Assembly: GCA_018365995.1 (NCBI GenBank)
Contig: JAGZIY010000016.1
Location: 36,602-100,601, forward strand
Reading direction: 5' to 3'
DNA: 64,000 bases
Origin: Butyricicoccus pullicaecorum
GTDB taxonomy: Bacteria > Bacillota > Clostridia > Oscillospirales > Butyricicoccaceae
Both the position numbers and the translations under genes were made by a program. Under the pieces are notes generated by a model. The model worked only from the letters and a program-made list of their open reading frames with translations. It was not told the DNA's origin and made no database searches. Below, piece after piece: positions 8,468-17,523 of this stretch (positions are counted from its first letter, which is position 1; every line of letters begins with the position of its first letter).

Positions 8468-9508
8468 TCAGCGCAGGATAACGCCCTTGTCGCCTGCACA
8501 GCACGCACCGATGATATAACCGGTTTCACCAGCCGCCCGAATGGAAGCGAGTGCCTTGTCTGCGTCCTCCTTGGCAACTGCCATGACCATGCCCAGACCC
8601 ATATTGAAGGTGTTATACATATCACGTTCCGGAATCTCACCCGCATGCTGAATCACACGGAAAATCGGGAGTACCGGTGCTGCTGCCTGTTCAATGGAAG
8701 CACACAGATTGTCCGGCAGCATACGCGGGATATTTTCATAGAAGCCGCCGCCTGTGATATGGCTGATGCCCTTCACATTCACACCATCTGCAAGCAGACG
8801 CTCCACGGTTTTTACATAGATTTTTGTTGGCACAAGCAATGCCTCACCAATGGTCATGCCCAGCTCATCACTGTATCTGCGGACGGACTTTTCGTTGATG
8901 CCCAAAGTCTTGCGCACCAGAGAATATCCGTTGGAATGTACGCCGGACGACGCAATGCCAATGAGCACATCACCCGCCTGCATGCGGCTGCTGTCGATCA
9001 TCTTCGGCTTATCTACCATACCGACCGAGAATCCAGCCACATCATATTCCTCTTCCGGATAGAAGCCCGGCATTTCGGCAGTCTCTCCGCCAATGAGCGC
9101 ACAGCCGGCCTGACGGCAGCCCTCTGCGATGCCAATGACAATATTGGCAACACGCTCCGGCACATTCTTACCCACCGCGATATAGTCCAAGAAAAACAGC
9201 GGCTTTGCACCACAGCAAACAATATCATTGACACACATCGCAACGCAGTCAATGCCGATGGTATCATGCTGATCCATCAGGAATGCCAGCTTCAGCTTTG
9301 TGCCAACGCCATCGGTACCCGAAACCAGAATCGGCTCCTGCATACCCTGCATATCCGGAGCAAACAGACCACCGAACCCACCAAGCGTACCAATCACGCC
9401 CTTGGTAAAGGTGCTCTCCACGTGCGGTTTCATCAGCTTGACTGCCTCATATCCGGCAACGACGTCAACGCCCGCCGCCTTATAGCTTTCCGAACGACTC
9501 TCGAACAT
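8468..9508 (-). CDS. purM: Phosphoribosylformylglycinamidine cyclo-ligase (AIR synthetase)
   Basis: 346 residues from the ATG at 9508, with AAGGGAG before it. A longer reading from 9598 would run into purF and is rejected. It closes the imidazole ring with ATP. Typical segments: SGTDGVGTKLKLAF, DCVAMCVNDIVCCGAKPLF, GGETAEMPGFY and HITGGGFYENIPR. Co-transcribed with purF (67 bases upstream) and purN. Confidence 0.97.
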   Translation of the reverse strand: MFESRSESYKAAGVDVVAGYEAVKLMKPHVESTFTKGVIGTLGGFGGLFAPDMQGMQEPILVSGTDGVGTKLKLAFLMDQHDTIGIDCVAMCVNDIVCCGAKPLFFLDYIAVGKNVPERVANIVIGIAEGCRQAGCALIGGETAEMPGFYPEEEYDVAGFSVGMVDKPKMIDSSRMQAGDVLIGIASSGVHSNGYSLVRKTLGINEKSVRRYSDELGMTIGEALLVPTKIYVKTVERLLADGVNVKGISHITGGGFYENIPRMLPDNLCASIEQAAAPVLPIFRVIQHAGEIPERDMYNTFNMGLGMVMAVAKEDADKALASIRAAGETGYIIGACCAGDKGVILR

Positions 9509-9575
9509 AAATGAATCTCCCTTCAAAATTATGGACAGGAGGCGGTATATACCACCACATAACAGACTCTCCGTT

Positions 9576-11039
9576 TTACTCAGAGAGCTCCATTTCAAAC
9601 ATGTTTTTCTCTACGCTTTCCGGAACCGGCATGGGATATACGCCAGTAAAGCAGGCATCACAGAAGGTGCAGCGTGCCCCCACCGCAATCTTGTTGGCAG
9701 CCTCTACCGAGAGGAAGCCCAGAGAATCGACACCGATGATTTCACGCATCTCCTCTACGGTATGATTATGCGCCAGCAGCTGCTCGCTGTCCGGAATATC
9801 CGTACCAAAGAAGCAGGGATAGCGGAACGGCGGTGCCGAAATACGCATATGCACTTCCTTTGCACCTGCGTCTCGAATCAGCTTTACCAGACGACCGACT
9901 GTTGTACCGCGCACAATGGAGTCATCGACCATGACCACGCGCTTGCCCTCCACGGCACGGCGCAGGGCATTGAGTTTCAAGCGCACAGAACGCTCTCGCT
10001 TGTCCTGTCCCGGCTGAATAAAGGTACGTCCAATATAGCGATTTTTAATCAGACCGACACCATACGGAATTCCCGAATACTTTGCATAGCCGATTGCTGC
10101 CGGAATTCCTGAATCCGGTACACCAATGACAACATCTGCTTCTACCGGGTGCTCCTCACACAGATAGCGTCCGGCTTCCTGCCGTGCCTCCTCGACCGAA
10201 GCACCATCAATAATAGAATCTGGACGTGCAAAATAGATATATTCAAATACACAAGCTGCCGTTTTTTCCTGAATACCGCAGTGCATAGAGCGCACTTCGC
10301 CGTCCTCTACAACAACGACCTCTCCCGGCTCAATGTCTCGAACAAACTCAGCCCCCAGCGCATCAAGTGCACAGGATTCTGACGCAAACATGATTGCCCC
10401 ATCATCGCGTCTGCCCATACACAGCGGACGCATGCCGCGCGGGTCACGTGCTGCAATCAGCTTGCGGGGCGACATGACCACAATGGAATATGCACCAATA
10501 ATCTCCTTCATCGCTTCCACAACAGCAGCTTCGATGGAAGGGGTAATGAGGCGCTTGCGTACAATGGTGTACACTAGTGCTTCCGTATCGGAGGTGGAGC
10601 GGAAAATACCGCCTCCCATCTCCATTTTCCGGCGCAGCTCAGAGGCGTTGACCAGATTTCCGTTATGTGCAACCGCAAGATTGCCCTTTACATGGGTGAT
10701 GGCAAGCGGCTGTGCATTTTCACGCGATGGCTGTCCGGTAGTCGAGTAGCGTACATGCCCGATTGCCATATTGCCCGACATGCTTTCCAGTGTTTTTTCA
10801 TCAAACACATCGTTTACCAGCCCAACGTCCTTATGGCAGCGAATGACTCCCTTATTGCATACTGCAATCCCGCAGGCTTCCTGTCCGCGGTGCTGCAAGG
10901 CAAAGAGTGCGGTATAGGCTTCATGAGCCGGACTGATTGGTGTCCCTTCAGGGATATAAATACCAAAGACACCACATTCTTCATGAACCGCATCTCCATC
11001 AAACGGGGTATGCGGCAGCTTTTTCATCTTATACTTCAT
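9576..11039 (-). CDS. purF: Amidophosphoribosyltransferase
   Basis: 487 residues. It makes 5-phosphoribosylamine from PRPP and glutamine, the committed step. HEECGVFGI places the nucleophilic Cys at residue 22 behind a short propeptide, as in Bacillus PurF. The PRPP loop is VMVDDSIVRGTT, and the C-terminal CTFCDAC motif fits the 4Fe-4S cluster of the Bacillus-type enzyme. The start at 11039 is the first possible one; ATG at 11027 is an alternative. Confidence 0.96.
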   Translation of the reverse strand: MKYKMKKLPHTPFDGDAVHEECGVFGIYIPEGTPISPAHEAYTALFALQHRGQEACGIAVCNKGVIRCHKDVGLVNDVFDEKTLESMSGNMAIGHVRYSTTGQPSRENAQPLAITHVKGNLAVAHNGNLVNASELRRKMEMGGGIFRSTSDTEALVYTIVRKRLITPSIEAAVVEAMKEIIGAYSIVVMSPRKLIAARDPRGMRPLCMGRRDDGAIMFASESCALDALGAEFVRDIEPGEVVVVEDGEVRSMHCGIQEKTAACVFEYIYFARPDSIIDGASVEEARQEAGRYLCEEHPVEADVVIGVPDSGIPAAIGYAKYSGIPYGVGLIKNRYIGRTFIQPGQDKRERSVRLKLNALRRAVEGKRVVMVDDSIVRGTTVGRLVKLIRDAGAKEVHMRISAPPFRYPCFFGTDIPDSEQLLAHNHTVEEMREIIGVDSLGFLSVEAANKIAVGARCTFCDACFTGVYPMPVPESVEKNMFEMELSE

Positions 11040-11087
11040 GCTGTTTGGAACCTTTCAAACAAAGTTTCGTATTGGAAAGAAAAGGGA

Positions 11088-11118
11088 GCGTTCCAGCGGC
11101 TGCCTGCCGCCGAAACGC
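11088..11118 (-). terminator. Hairpin between purC and purF
   Basis: Minus-strand GCGTTTCGGCGGC pairs with GCCGCTGGAACGC over 13 positions (two G-U) around a 5-base loop, and CCCTTTTCTTTCC follows. This has the shape of an intrinsic terminator inside the operon, probably an attenuation or polarity point between purC and purF. Confidence 0.7.
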
Positions 11119-11152
11119 GTCCGGTTTGTATGCGTGTTACAGAAAGCTGAAA

Positions 11153-11863
11153 TTACTTGCTCATAACACGGCGCATGATTTCCTCGTATGCTTCTTCCAC
11201 ACCGCCTAAATCACGGCGGAAGCGGTCCTTATCGAGCTTTTCTCCGGTGGTCTTGTCCCACAGGCGGCAGGTATCTGGAGAAATCTCATCTGCCAGAATG
11301 ATTTTGCCATCAGGGGTCTTGCCGAATTCCAGCTTAAAGTCAACCAGCGTCACATTGAGGTGATCAAAGTACTCCTGCATGACAGCATTGACCTTGAATG
11401 CCATCGCCTTAATCTGGTCAATTTCCTCCTGTGTTGCAAGATTCAGCGCCAGTGCATGATAATCATTGATGAGCGGGTCGCCGAGGTCATCATTTTTATA
11501 AGAAAACTCAATCGTTGGTGCTGCAAAGACAATGCCCTCGTCCACACCATAACGCTTTGCAAAGGAGCCTGCGGAAATATTGCGGATAATCACCTCAAGC
11601 GGCACGATGGTAACCTTCTTCACCACGGTCTCACGCTCAGAGAGCTGTTCTACAAAGTGGGTTGGCACACCCTGCTGTTCGAGCAGCTGGAACATGTGAT
11701 TGGACATTACATTATTGATTGCTCCCTTGCCGGCAATCTGACCCTTTTTCTGTCCATTGAATGCCGTTGCATCGTCCTTATAATCTACAATATACAGGTT
11801 CGGGTCCTCTGTTGCAAATACCTTTTTTGCTTTTCCTTCGTAAAGCTGTTCTTTCTTCTGCAT
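11153..11863 (-). CDS. purC: SAICAR synthetase
   Basis: 236 residues from the ATG at 11863, which has AAGGAG at good spacing. It condenses CAIR with aspartate using ATP. Motifs: QLYEGKAKKVF at the start, FNGQKKGQIAGKGAINN, PLEVIIRNISAGSF and LADEISPDTCRLWD. Second gene of the operon, 68 bases after purE. Confidence 0.97.
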   Translation of the reverse strand: MQKKEQLYEGKAKKVFATEDPNLYIVDYKDDATAFNGQKKGQIAGKGAINNVMSNHMFQLLEQQGVPTHFVEQLSERETVVKKVTIVPLEVIIRNISAGSFAKRYGVDEGIVFAAPTIEFSYKNDDLGDPLINDYHALALNLATQEEIDQIKAMAFKVNAVMQEYFDHLNVTLVDFKLEFGKTPDGKIILADEISPDTCRLWDKTTGEKLDKDRFRRDLGGVEEAYEEIMRRVMSK

Positions 11864-11931
11864 GGTTTTGGCTTCTCCTTTTATGATTTGATGCAAACAA
11901 ACGGGCTGCACATCTCGTGCAGACATTCTTC

Positions 11932-12432
11932 TTATTCTTTGGACGCAAATTGACTGCGCACCTTTTCATCTTTTGCGCAAACCTCGGCGGCCATATCTGC
12001 CTTAAAGTTTGTCAGGCGCTCCGACAGAACAGCGTCCTCAACAGCGAGCATCTGTACGGCGAGGATTGCGGCGTTGTCTGCCCCGTCCACTGCAACACAG
12101 GCAACCGGAATTCCCTTTGGCATTTGTACCATAGAGAGCAGGCTGTCCAATCCGCCCATCATAGAGGTCTTGATGGGAACTCCGATGACAGGAAGTGTGG
12201 TATAGGCTGCAATGACACCACCCAAGTGAGCCGCCTTGCCTGCCGCTGCAATGATGACACCAAAGCCGTCTTCGCGTGCATTCTTTGCAAGCTGCTCCGC
12301 AGCGGCCGGCGTTCTGTGCGCTGAGACAACACGCACCTCGTATGGAACACCAAATGATTTAAGACGCGTCACAGCAGCTTCCATAACGGATAAATCACTG
12401 TCTGACCCCATTACAATACAAACCTTTTTCAT
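11932..12432 (-). CDS. purE: 5-(carboxyamino)imidazole ribonucleotide mutase
   Basis: 166 residues from the ATG at 12432, behind AGGAGG. Class I PurE: VMGSDSDLSVMEAA, VSAHRTP and AGKAAHLGGVIAA. It converts N5-CAIR to CAIR. PurK, which makes its substrate, is not in the window. First gene of the operon, preceded by a ~265-base leader. Confidence 0.97.
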   Translation of the reverse strand: MKKVCIVMGSDSDLSVMEAAVTRLKSFGVPYEVRVVSAHRTPAAAEQLAKNAREDGFGVIIAAAGKAAHLGGVIAAYTTLPVIGVPIKTSMMGGLDSLLSMVQMPKGIPVACVAVDGADNAAILAVQMLAVEDAVLSERLTNFKADMAAEVCAKDEKVRSQFASKE

Positions 12433-12478
12433 GTATTTCCTCCTGAGTTCCAAAAAAAATTTTTTGGTATGAAAAATA

Positions 12479-12546
12479 AAATGCAGACGCGGCACATTGC
12501 TACATCTGCATTTATCCTCAAAAATATGCAACTCCACCATAAATGC
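12479..12546 (-). promoter_or_regulatory. Terminator/antiterminator pair in the purE leader
   Basis: On the minus strand AAATGCAGA (12513-12505) pairs with TCTGCATTT (12487-12479), followed by TTATTTTTC: an intrinsic terminator ahead of purE. The bases ATAAATGC at 12515-12508 can instead pair perfectly with GCATTTAT at 12546-12539, which would dissolve the terminator. The two helices exclude each other. This is the architecture of an attenuator or riboswitch expression platform. Confidence 0.65.
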
Positions 12547-12556
12547 TTGCAAAAGA

Positions 12557-12592
12557 GCCCAAAAACACCGTACTTTCGGGCATAAAGGTGCG
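12557..12592 (-). promoter_or_regulatory. Possible H-type pseudoknot in the purE leader
   Basis: In the transcript, CACC pairs with GGTG (plus strand 12587-12590 with 12566-12569) and GCCC pairs with GGGC (plus strand 12578-12581 with 12557-12560), interleaved. The helices are only 4 bp each, so this is a suggestion. It does not carry the consensus boxes of the purine or ZTP riboswitches. Confidence 0.3.
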
Positions 12593-12703
12593 ATTGGAGA
12601 AACGATTCAAAATGGTCAATGAAATCTGTCTCATCTGGCAATGCCCCTTTCTTTCGCAATGTGGACGATACTGAAATTTGTCCATTCCTTTTTGTATATC
12701 TTT

Positions 12704-12732
12704 ATTTTACACACCCTTTTCCTTCTTTGCAA
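12704..12732 (-). promoter_or_regulatory. Promoter of the purine operon
   Basis: Minus strand TTGCAA (12732-12727), 17-base spacer, TAAAAT (12709-12704). The predicted transcript starts near 12697, about 265 bases before purE. Confidence 0.7.
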
Positions 12733-12799
12733 GAGAGGCTGTAAAAAATCGTATACATTCACAAAAACCAATTTTTTTCTATGGTTGCCTTGGTGCTTA

Positions 12800-15046
12800 T
12801 CACCGCAAAGCCTCCTGCTCCGCCTGATGAATGAGCGCTGCCGCTCCGCGGCTGTTTTCCAGCTCCCGCTCGCGCAGCAAATTCGCTGTTGCATTGACTT
12901 CTTCGTCCAGCTTTCCCGACACACATTCATCAATCAGCGGACGCAGCTTTTGGGCGGTCACCTCTGCCAGCTGAATACAGGTGTGTGAACCAATATACTT
13001 GAGGAATCCATCTACCTTGATATCATAGCTCATACCAATCACAGGCACACCATGGCAGGCAGAAAACATCAGGGAATGCAGTCGAATTCCAATCACCGTT
13101 TTCATACGTGCCAGCAGTCCAATCGTTTCTTCAATGGGCAGTCGGCAGTCTACCATATAATAGGGACAGTTCAGCTTATCTGCAATCATACGAGCCGGCG
13201 CAACGTCGCTCGGAAACTCAATTGGTACAAACACAGGGGTCAGCCCATGTGTTTGATACGCATATTCTGCGGCGCGGGCAATTTCATCGGAAACAGCCTC
13301 CAGCCCTTTCCAGTTACGCAGGCTAAAGCCCAGATAGCGCCCATCAACAGGAATTCCAAGCGTCTCCATCACCTGATCCATCTGTGCCTCTCCAGCCGGG
13401 TGCAGAATCATCGTCGGGTCGGCTGCCAGCCGAATTTCCGGTTCTACAATGCCCATGCGCGTCAACTCCCCATGAGACAGATCATCACGCAGCGTAATGA
13501 GGTCTACCGCACGGTTAATCGTGCGGGCAGTATAATTGCGGTTCATTGGACGGCGAATGGGTCCAATGCCGCAACCGTACATCATAACCTTACAGCCAAG
13601 ACGTTTTGCAATATCCAGCGTCACCAGATAATACATCAGAGAACGTGTCGAGGTGACGTCCTGCATCAGGCTGCCGCCGCCATTGATATAGAGCGCTGCC
13701 CGCCGAAACTTTTGCATAATGGCAGGCAAGTTGAAGGTATACACTGCACCGGTGCGATAGAGCAGCTTTGTTTCCTTGGGACGGCGCGACATGACTGTAA
13801 TTGGTCTATCCGAATCGAAGGCACGCATTTCCTGCACAATTCCGCTTAAAATAGCATCATCTCCGGCATTGCCGCGCCCATAAGCACCGCAAATCACAAT
13901 GCCGTCCCGTTTATTCTTGGGCTTGTGGTAGAGCCGCAGCAGCTTTTCATAATTTGCCTCCTGCGTGCGGCACATGGTATCTAGGGAATATTCCCGTGTT
14001 GCCTTTTCATACAGTCTGTCTGCAAACAAGCGGCGGCGTTCCGGGTCACTGCCCAGCTTGATGAGATGCTGTGTAAGCGTTTCATGGTCACGCGGCTCAA
14101 AGATGTAGCCATTTTCTCCGGTATCAATCAGCTCATTCATGCCGCCCACATCAGAACAAATGGTGGCGCAGTGCTCCAGCACGCCCTCTAAAATAGAATA
14201 TGGGAACGTCTCTGAAACCGAGGTTAACAAGTTGATATCCATTGCTGCAAAAAAGCGATTGACTGGAGAAACCCACCCGCAAAAAGTAACGCGGTCAGAC
14301 ACACCCAATTCAGCTGCAAGGTCTCGCAGCATTTTTTCGTCCTCTCCGTCTCCTGCAATCAAGAGACGAAGCTGCGGAACCGCACGAACGGCACCTGCAA
14401 AGCCGCGCACGCAGGTTGCAATATCCTTGACCGCCGTCAAACGGGCTGCAATGCCGCAGAGCACATCGTCCGGCGCCACCTCAATCCCCCATTGCTCACG
14501 GCAATAGGCAGCACGGTCTAAGCCCTCCAGCGGGCTTCCAAAATCCATGCCATTATAAATGGTAAAGATTTTTTCCGGATGGAAACCGCGGGAAATGAGG
14601 GTACGCGCCATACGGTCTGCAACCGCCTGATGGAAGTCCAAAAAGCGCAGCGCAATGGTGTTGGCAAACCCATTCGTCCACTGCTTGAGCGGATTGCCCA
14701 AATAATCATATCGGTAATCGGAATGTACCGTAGTCAAAACCGGAATATGGAAGTTTCTTCCCCGCAGCAGAGCACCGACCAGATTCGCCTTGCCGCCATG
14801 GCAGTGAATCACATCGGGCTGAAACTCTGCAATGATTTTACGCACCTCATTGCGGCAGTATATCGGATTGAAGCTCGGAATGACACGCACATGGATTCCG
14901 TTTTTCTCCGCTTCTCTCGGAAACGGACCATCTCGAAAGGAAATCAGCATGACCTCATTTCGCTCCCGCAGCGCCTGAATCAGCGTCATAATATGCGTCT
15001 TGGCGCCGCCAACATCACCGCCGCCCATCATTTGTAGGATTCTCAT
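12800..15046 (-). CDS. csaB: Fusion of GT4 glycosyltransferase and CsaB-type polysaccharide pyruvyl transferase
   Basis: 748 residues from the ATG at 15046 (GGAGG upstream). Residues 1-375 are a GT4 glycosyltransferase (GGGDVGGAKTH, DVIHCHGGKA, ETFPYSILEGV). From about residue 382 a CsaB-like domain follows: CGAYGRGNAGDDAIL, INGGGSLMQD and IRLHSLMFSACHGVPVIGM. CsaB adds pyruvate ketals to secondary cell-wall polymers, which SLH-domain proteins bind. It is divergent from a flippase, recalling the csaA-csaB pair. Whether one polymer is built and pyruvylated by this single chain is inference. Confidence 0.88.
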   Translation of the reverse strand: MRILQMMGGGDVGGAKTHIMTLIQALRERNEVMLISFRDGPFPREAEKNGIHVRVIPSFNPIYCRNEVRKIIAEFQPDVIHCHGGKANLVGALLRGRNFHIPVLTTVHSDYRYDYLGNPLKQWTNGFANTIALRFLDFHQAVADRMARTLISRGFHPEKIFTIYNGMDFGSPLEGLDRAAYCREQWGIEVAPDDVLCGIAARLTAVKDIATCVRGFAGAVRAVPQLRLLIAGDGEDEKMLRDLAAELGVSDRVTFCGWVSPVNRFFAAMDINLLTSVSETFPYSILEGVLEHCATICSDVGGMNELIDTGENGYIFEPRDHETLTQHLIKLGSDPERRRLFADRLYEKATREYSLDTMCRTQEANYEKLLRLYHKPKNKRDGIVICGAYGRGNAGDDAILSGIVQEMRAFDSDRPITVMSRRPKETKLLYRTGAVYTFNLPAIMQKFRRAALYINGGGSLMQDVTSTRSLMYYLVTLDIAKRLGCKVMMYGCGIGPIRRPMNRNYTARTINRAVDLITLRDDLSHGELTRMGIVEPEIRLAADPTMILHPAGEAQMDQVMETLGIPVDGRYLGFSLRNWKGLEAVSDEIARAAEYAYQTHGLTPVFVPIEFPSDVAPARMIADKLNCPYYMVDCRLPIEETIGLLARMKTVIGIRLHSLMFSACHGVPVIGMSYDIKVDGFLKYIGSHTCIQLAEVTAQKLRPLIDECVSGKLDEEVNATANLLRERELENSRGAAALIHQAEQEALR

Positions 15047-15082
15047 GCAATGCCTCCATGGTATAATTTCTATCCATACACT

Positions 15083-15133
15083 ATTATACACAAATCCTGT
15101 CTGATTGCAATTTATCTTCAGAGATGTTATACT
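15083..15133. promoter_or_regulatory. Divergent promoters sharing one palindromic -35 box
   Basis: TTGCAA at 15105-15110 is its own reverse complement. To the right, 17 bases away, is TATACT (15128-15133) for the flippase. To the left, 16 bases away, is minus-strand TATAAT (15088-15083) for csaB. Both promoters fit the consensus spacing. Confidence 0.65.
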
Positions 15134-15200
15134 GAAAAATAACAAAATCCACCCCCTGACACAGCTTGACCGGGGGAAATCCATCGGAAGGAACCTTCTC

Positions 15201-16649
15201 ATGTCTGAAAAAAACACGATGACGCGCAATGCCATGCTGTTTCTGCCTGCAAAAATTGCAGAGGGCATTCTGCTCATGGCAATGTCGTCGCTCTATTCGC
15301 ACATTCTGACCAAATCTGCGGTTGGTCTGTTCAATGCCACCAATATGATGGTCAACTTTACATTCCTGCTCATTGCTGCATGGATGTCGAACTCCAATAC
15401 ACGCTATGTCGCGGAGGAATATAAAAAAGACCATGCCGCAAAGCTCTTTTCCACCATTGTTCCCATCTATTTTCTACTTTGTGCGATTACGGGCGCCGTC
15501 TGTGTTGGCATGTACGCCTTCACCCAAGAGGGCTACTACCTGCTGGGCGCAGTCATGTTCTGCACCTATTCTGCATTCACGGTGCTCAATAACACCATGG
15601 TGCAGCTTTCCATCATTCGCCCCGCCATTCTGCTCAGCCTGACCTCCGCTTCACTCAAGCTGCTGCTTGCAATTTTATTTGTCGGCGGAAAATCCGGCTT
15701 TGACTCCCCCACACCGGCACTTCTTGCCAACATCATCGCCGATGGAATCGGTGCTTTGGGCGCAATCTTTGCGCTTCGAATGCCGCAGGTTGTACGCCTT
15801 TGTCATTTTTCCAAGGTCATGCTCAAAAAGCTGCTTGCCTTTGGTGTACCACTCATGGGAGTCGCTCTTTGTACCGCACTCCTCAATTTGATTGACCGTT
15901 TTTTGGTCTTGGGCATCTATGGAGATGAGGTCTTTGCCGTTTACTCCAGCAACGTCTCCATTCCCTCCTCCATCTTTAATATGCTGTCCGTCGGGGTGCT
16001 GCGCGGCGTGTATCCCGCCGTTCTGCGCGCATGGCGAGAATCCGGTCGTGAGACTGCCCGCGGACTTTTGAGTGCCGGTGTGCGGCTCTATATGCTCATT
16101 GCCTTTCCCGCTGCCTTCGGTCTCACAGCAGTGGCACTGCCATTTACACGCATTTTCTTTGATTCCGGATATGATGCAGGTGCTCCCGCCATTGGTCTCA
16201 TGTCTTTTACCATGGTGCTGATGGGTCTTACGGAATATGCAAATAAGGGCTTTGAGCTGGAACAAAACACACGTCCCGTCATATTCAACAGCGCCGCTGC
16301 AACCATCATTAAAATGGTATCCAGCGTCATTCTGATTCAAAAAATCGGTTTCCTCGGTGGTGCAGTCGGTTCAGTCATCGCTCTTGGCTGCTATTTTCTC
16401 ATTACAGCAGTTCGCGTGCGCCGCTACTTTATGTGGCAGGTTGCCCCACGTACCTTTGTGTCCATCCTCATATCCTCCGCACTTTGCGGTGCAGCTGCAT
16501 TTGGCTGCACCCTGCTGCCCGTCAATGACCTTGTGCGTCTGACGCTTGCTATCGCCTTGGGCGGTCTGACCTACCTCATCTGCATCATCGGCTCAGGAGA
16601 AGCACGTGAGGAGGCTGCCCTAATTATCAAAAAGTTGCATCGTTCCTGA
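15201..16649 (+). CDS. Wzx-like polysaccharide flippase (MOP superfamily)
   Basis: 482 residues with 12-14 predicted membrane segments. The ATG at 15201 follows GGAAGGAA. The N-terminal pattern (IAEGILLMAMSSLYSHILTK) and the even spread of helices match the oligosaccharide flippase branch of the MOP superfamily. Divergent transcription with the GT4-CsaB gene and a shared promoter box suggest that it exports the lipid-linked unit modified by that protein. The exact substrate is not readable. Confidence 0.82.
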   Translation: MSEKNTMTRNAMLFLPAKIAEGILLMAMSSLYSHILTKSAVGLFNATNMMVNFTFLLIAAWMSNSNTRYVAEEYKKDHAAKLFSTIVPIYFLLCAITGAVCVGMYAFTQEGYYLLGAVMFCTYSAFTVLNNTMVQLSIIRPAILLSLTSASLKLLLAILFVGGKSGFDSPTPALLANIIADGIGALGAIFALRMPQVVRLCHFSKVMLKKLLAFGVPLMGVALCTALLNLIDRFLVLGIYGDEVFAVYSSNVSIPSSIFNMLSVGVLRGVYPAVLRAWRESGRETARGLLSAGVRLYMLIAFPAAFGLTAVALPFTRIFFDSGYDAGAPAIGLMSFTMVLMGLTEYANKGFELEQNTRPVIFNSAAATIIKMVSSVILIQKIGFLGGAVGSVIALGCYFLITAVRVRRYFMWQVAPRTFVSILISSALCGAAAFGCTLLPVNDLVRLTLAIALGGLTYLICIIGSGEAREEAALIIKKLHRS

Positions 16650-16658
16650 TTTTTCAGC

Positions 16659-16728
16659 TTGAAAAGCATGCCCGGGAATGATATGATAAATAATAATCAA
16701 ATTCGACATTTTTTGAACATTCAAAAAA
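16659..16728 (+). promoter_or_regulatory. xpt promoter with a downstream palindrome
   Basis: TTGAAA (16659-16664), 17-base spacer, TATGAT (16682-16687). Downstream of the predicted start, TTTTTTGAA-CA-TTCAAAAAA (16709-16728) is a perfect inverted repeat. The half TTTTTGAACATT resembles a PurR box (core CGAAC) with one base changed. No purine riboswitch aptamer is present before xpt. Confidence 0.6.
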
Positions 16729-16755
16729 ACATACTATTTCCGGGGGTAATGATTG

Positions 16756-17343
16756 ATGCAATTATTGGAAAATGCCATTTTGGAGCGCGGTCGCGTCAAA
16801 GACGGTGACGTTCTCAAGGTCGATGCCTTTTTGAATCACCAGATGGACGTCGCACTCATCAACGAGCTTGGCAAGGAATTTTTCCGCCGTTTCGGCGATC
16901 AGGGTGTTACAAAAATCCTGACCATTGAGGCATCCGGTATTGGCATTGCATGTATCACCGCACAGCATTTCGGCGTGCCGGTTGTGTTCGCCAAAAAAAC
17001 GCAGTCCCGCAACATTGACGGCGAGGTACTGACCTCTCAGGTCACCTCTTTCACCCATCAGCGCAACTATGACATCATTGTTTCTGCGCGTTTTCTCGAC
17101 CCATCTGATCGCGTCCTTCTCATTGATGACTTTCTTGCCAAGGGCAGCGCAATGCTCGGTCTTATCTCACTTGTGCGTCAGTCTGGTGCGCAAATCGTTG
17201 GCGCTGGCATCTGTATCGAAAAGGGCTTCGATGTTGGAGGCGAGGCGATTCGCAAGCTTGGTATCCATGTGGAATCTCTTGCAGTCATCAAGGAAATGCG
17301 TGATGGTCACATGTGCTTTGACCACGATTTAGAGCCCGCATAA
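16756..17343 (+). CDS. xpt: Xanthine phosphoribosyltransferase
   Basis: 195 residues. The ATG at 16756 has GGGGG (16742-16746) upstream. The start LLENAILERGRVKDGDVLK, the segment VDAFLNHQMD and the PRPP loop VLLIDDFLAKGSA are typical of Xpt. It salvages xanthine to XMP in the cytoplasm. Single gene with its own promoter and terminator, lying 3.9 kb from the de novo purine operon. Confidence 0.95.
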   Translation: MQLLENAILERGRVKDGDVLKVDAFLNHQMDVALINELGKEFFRRFGDQGVTKILTIEASGIGIACITAQHFGVPVVFAKKTQSRNIDGEVLTSQVTSFTHQRNYDIIVSARFLDPSDRVLLIDDFLAKGSAMLGLISLVRQSGAQIVGAGICIEKGFDVGGEAIRKLGIHVESLAVIKEMRDGHMCFDHDLEPA

Positions 17344-17351
17344 TGTAATCC

Positions 17352-17388
17352 AAGCGGACAGATAACGGCTATCTGTCCGCTTCTTTTC
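17352..17388 (+). terminator. xpt terminator
   Basis: AAGCGGACAGATA (17352-17364) pairs perfectly with TATCTGTCCGCTT (17370-17382) over a 5-base loop, followed by CTTTTC. Confidence 0.85.
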
Positions 17389-17441
17389 GCCTTCTCCCGC
17401 AAGAAACAAACCGTCCTGCGTGTCTTTTTTCCTATGTGGAC

Positions 17442-17470
17442 TTGATATCATACAAAATTATCTATATAAT
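17442..17470 (+). promoter_or_regulatory. aspS promoter
   Basis: TTGATA (17442-17447), 17-base spacer, TATAAT (17465-17470), about 50 bases before the aspS start. No T-box signature is seen. Confidence 0.75.
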
Positions 17471-17523
17471 AAAAAGGTAACAATTCTGAAAATCAAAAAT
17501 CCAGATAGAGAGGCGTAAACACT

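Noticed and set aside
16650..16755. Purine riboswitch before xpt
   Set aside because: None of the conserved loop sequences is present and the leader is only about 60 bases. A promoter and a palindrome are seen instead.
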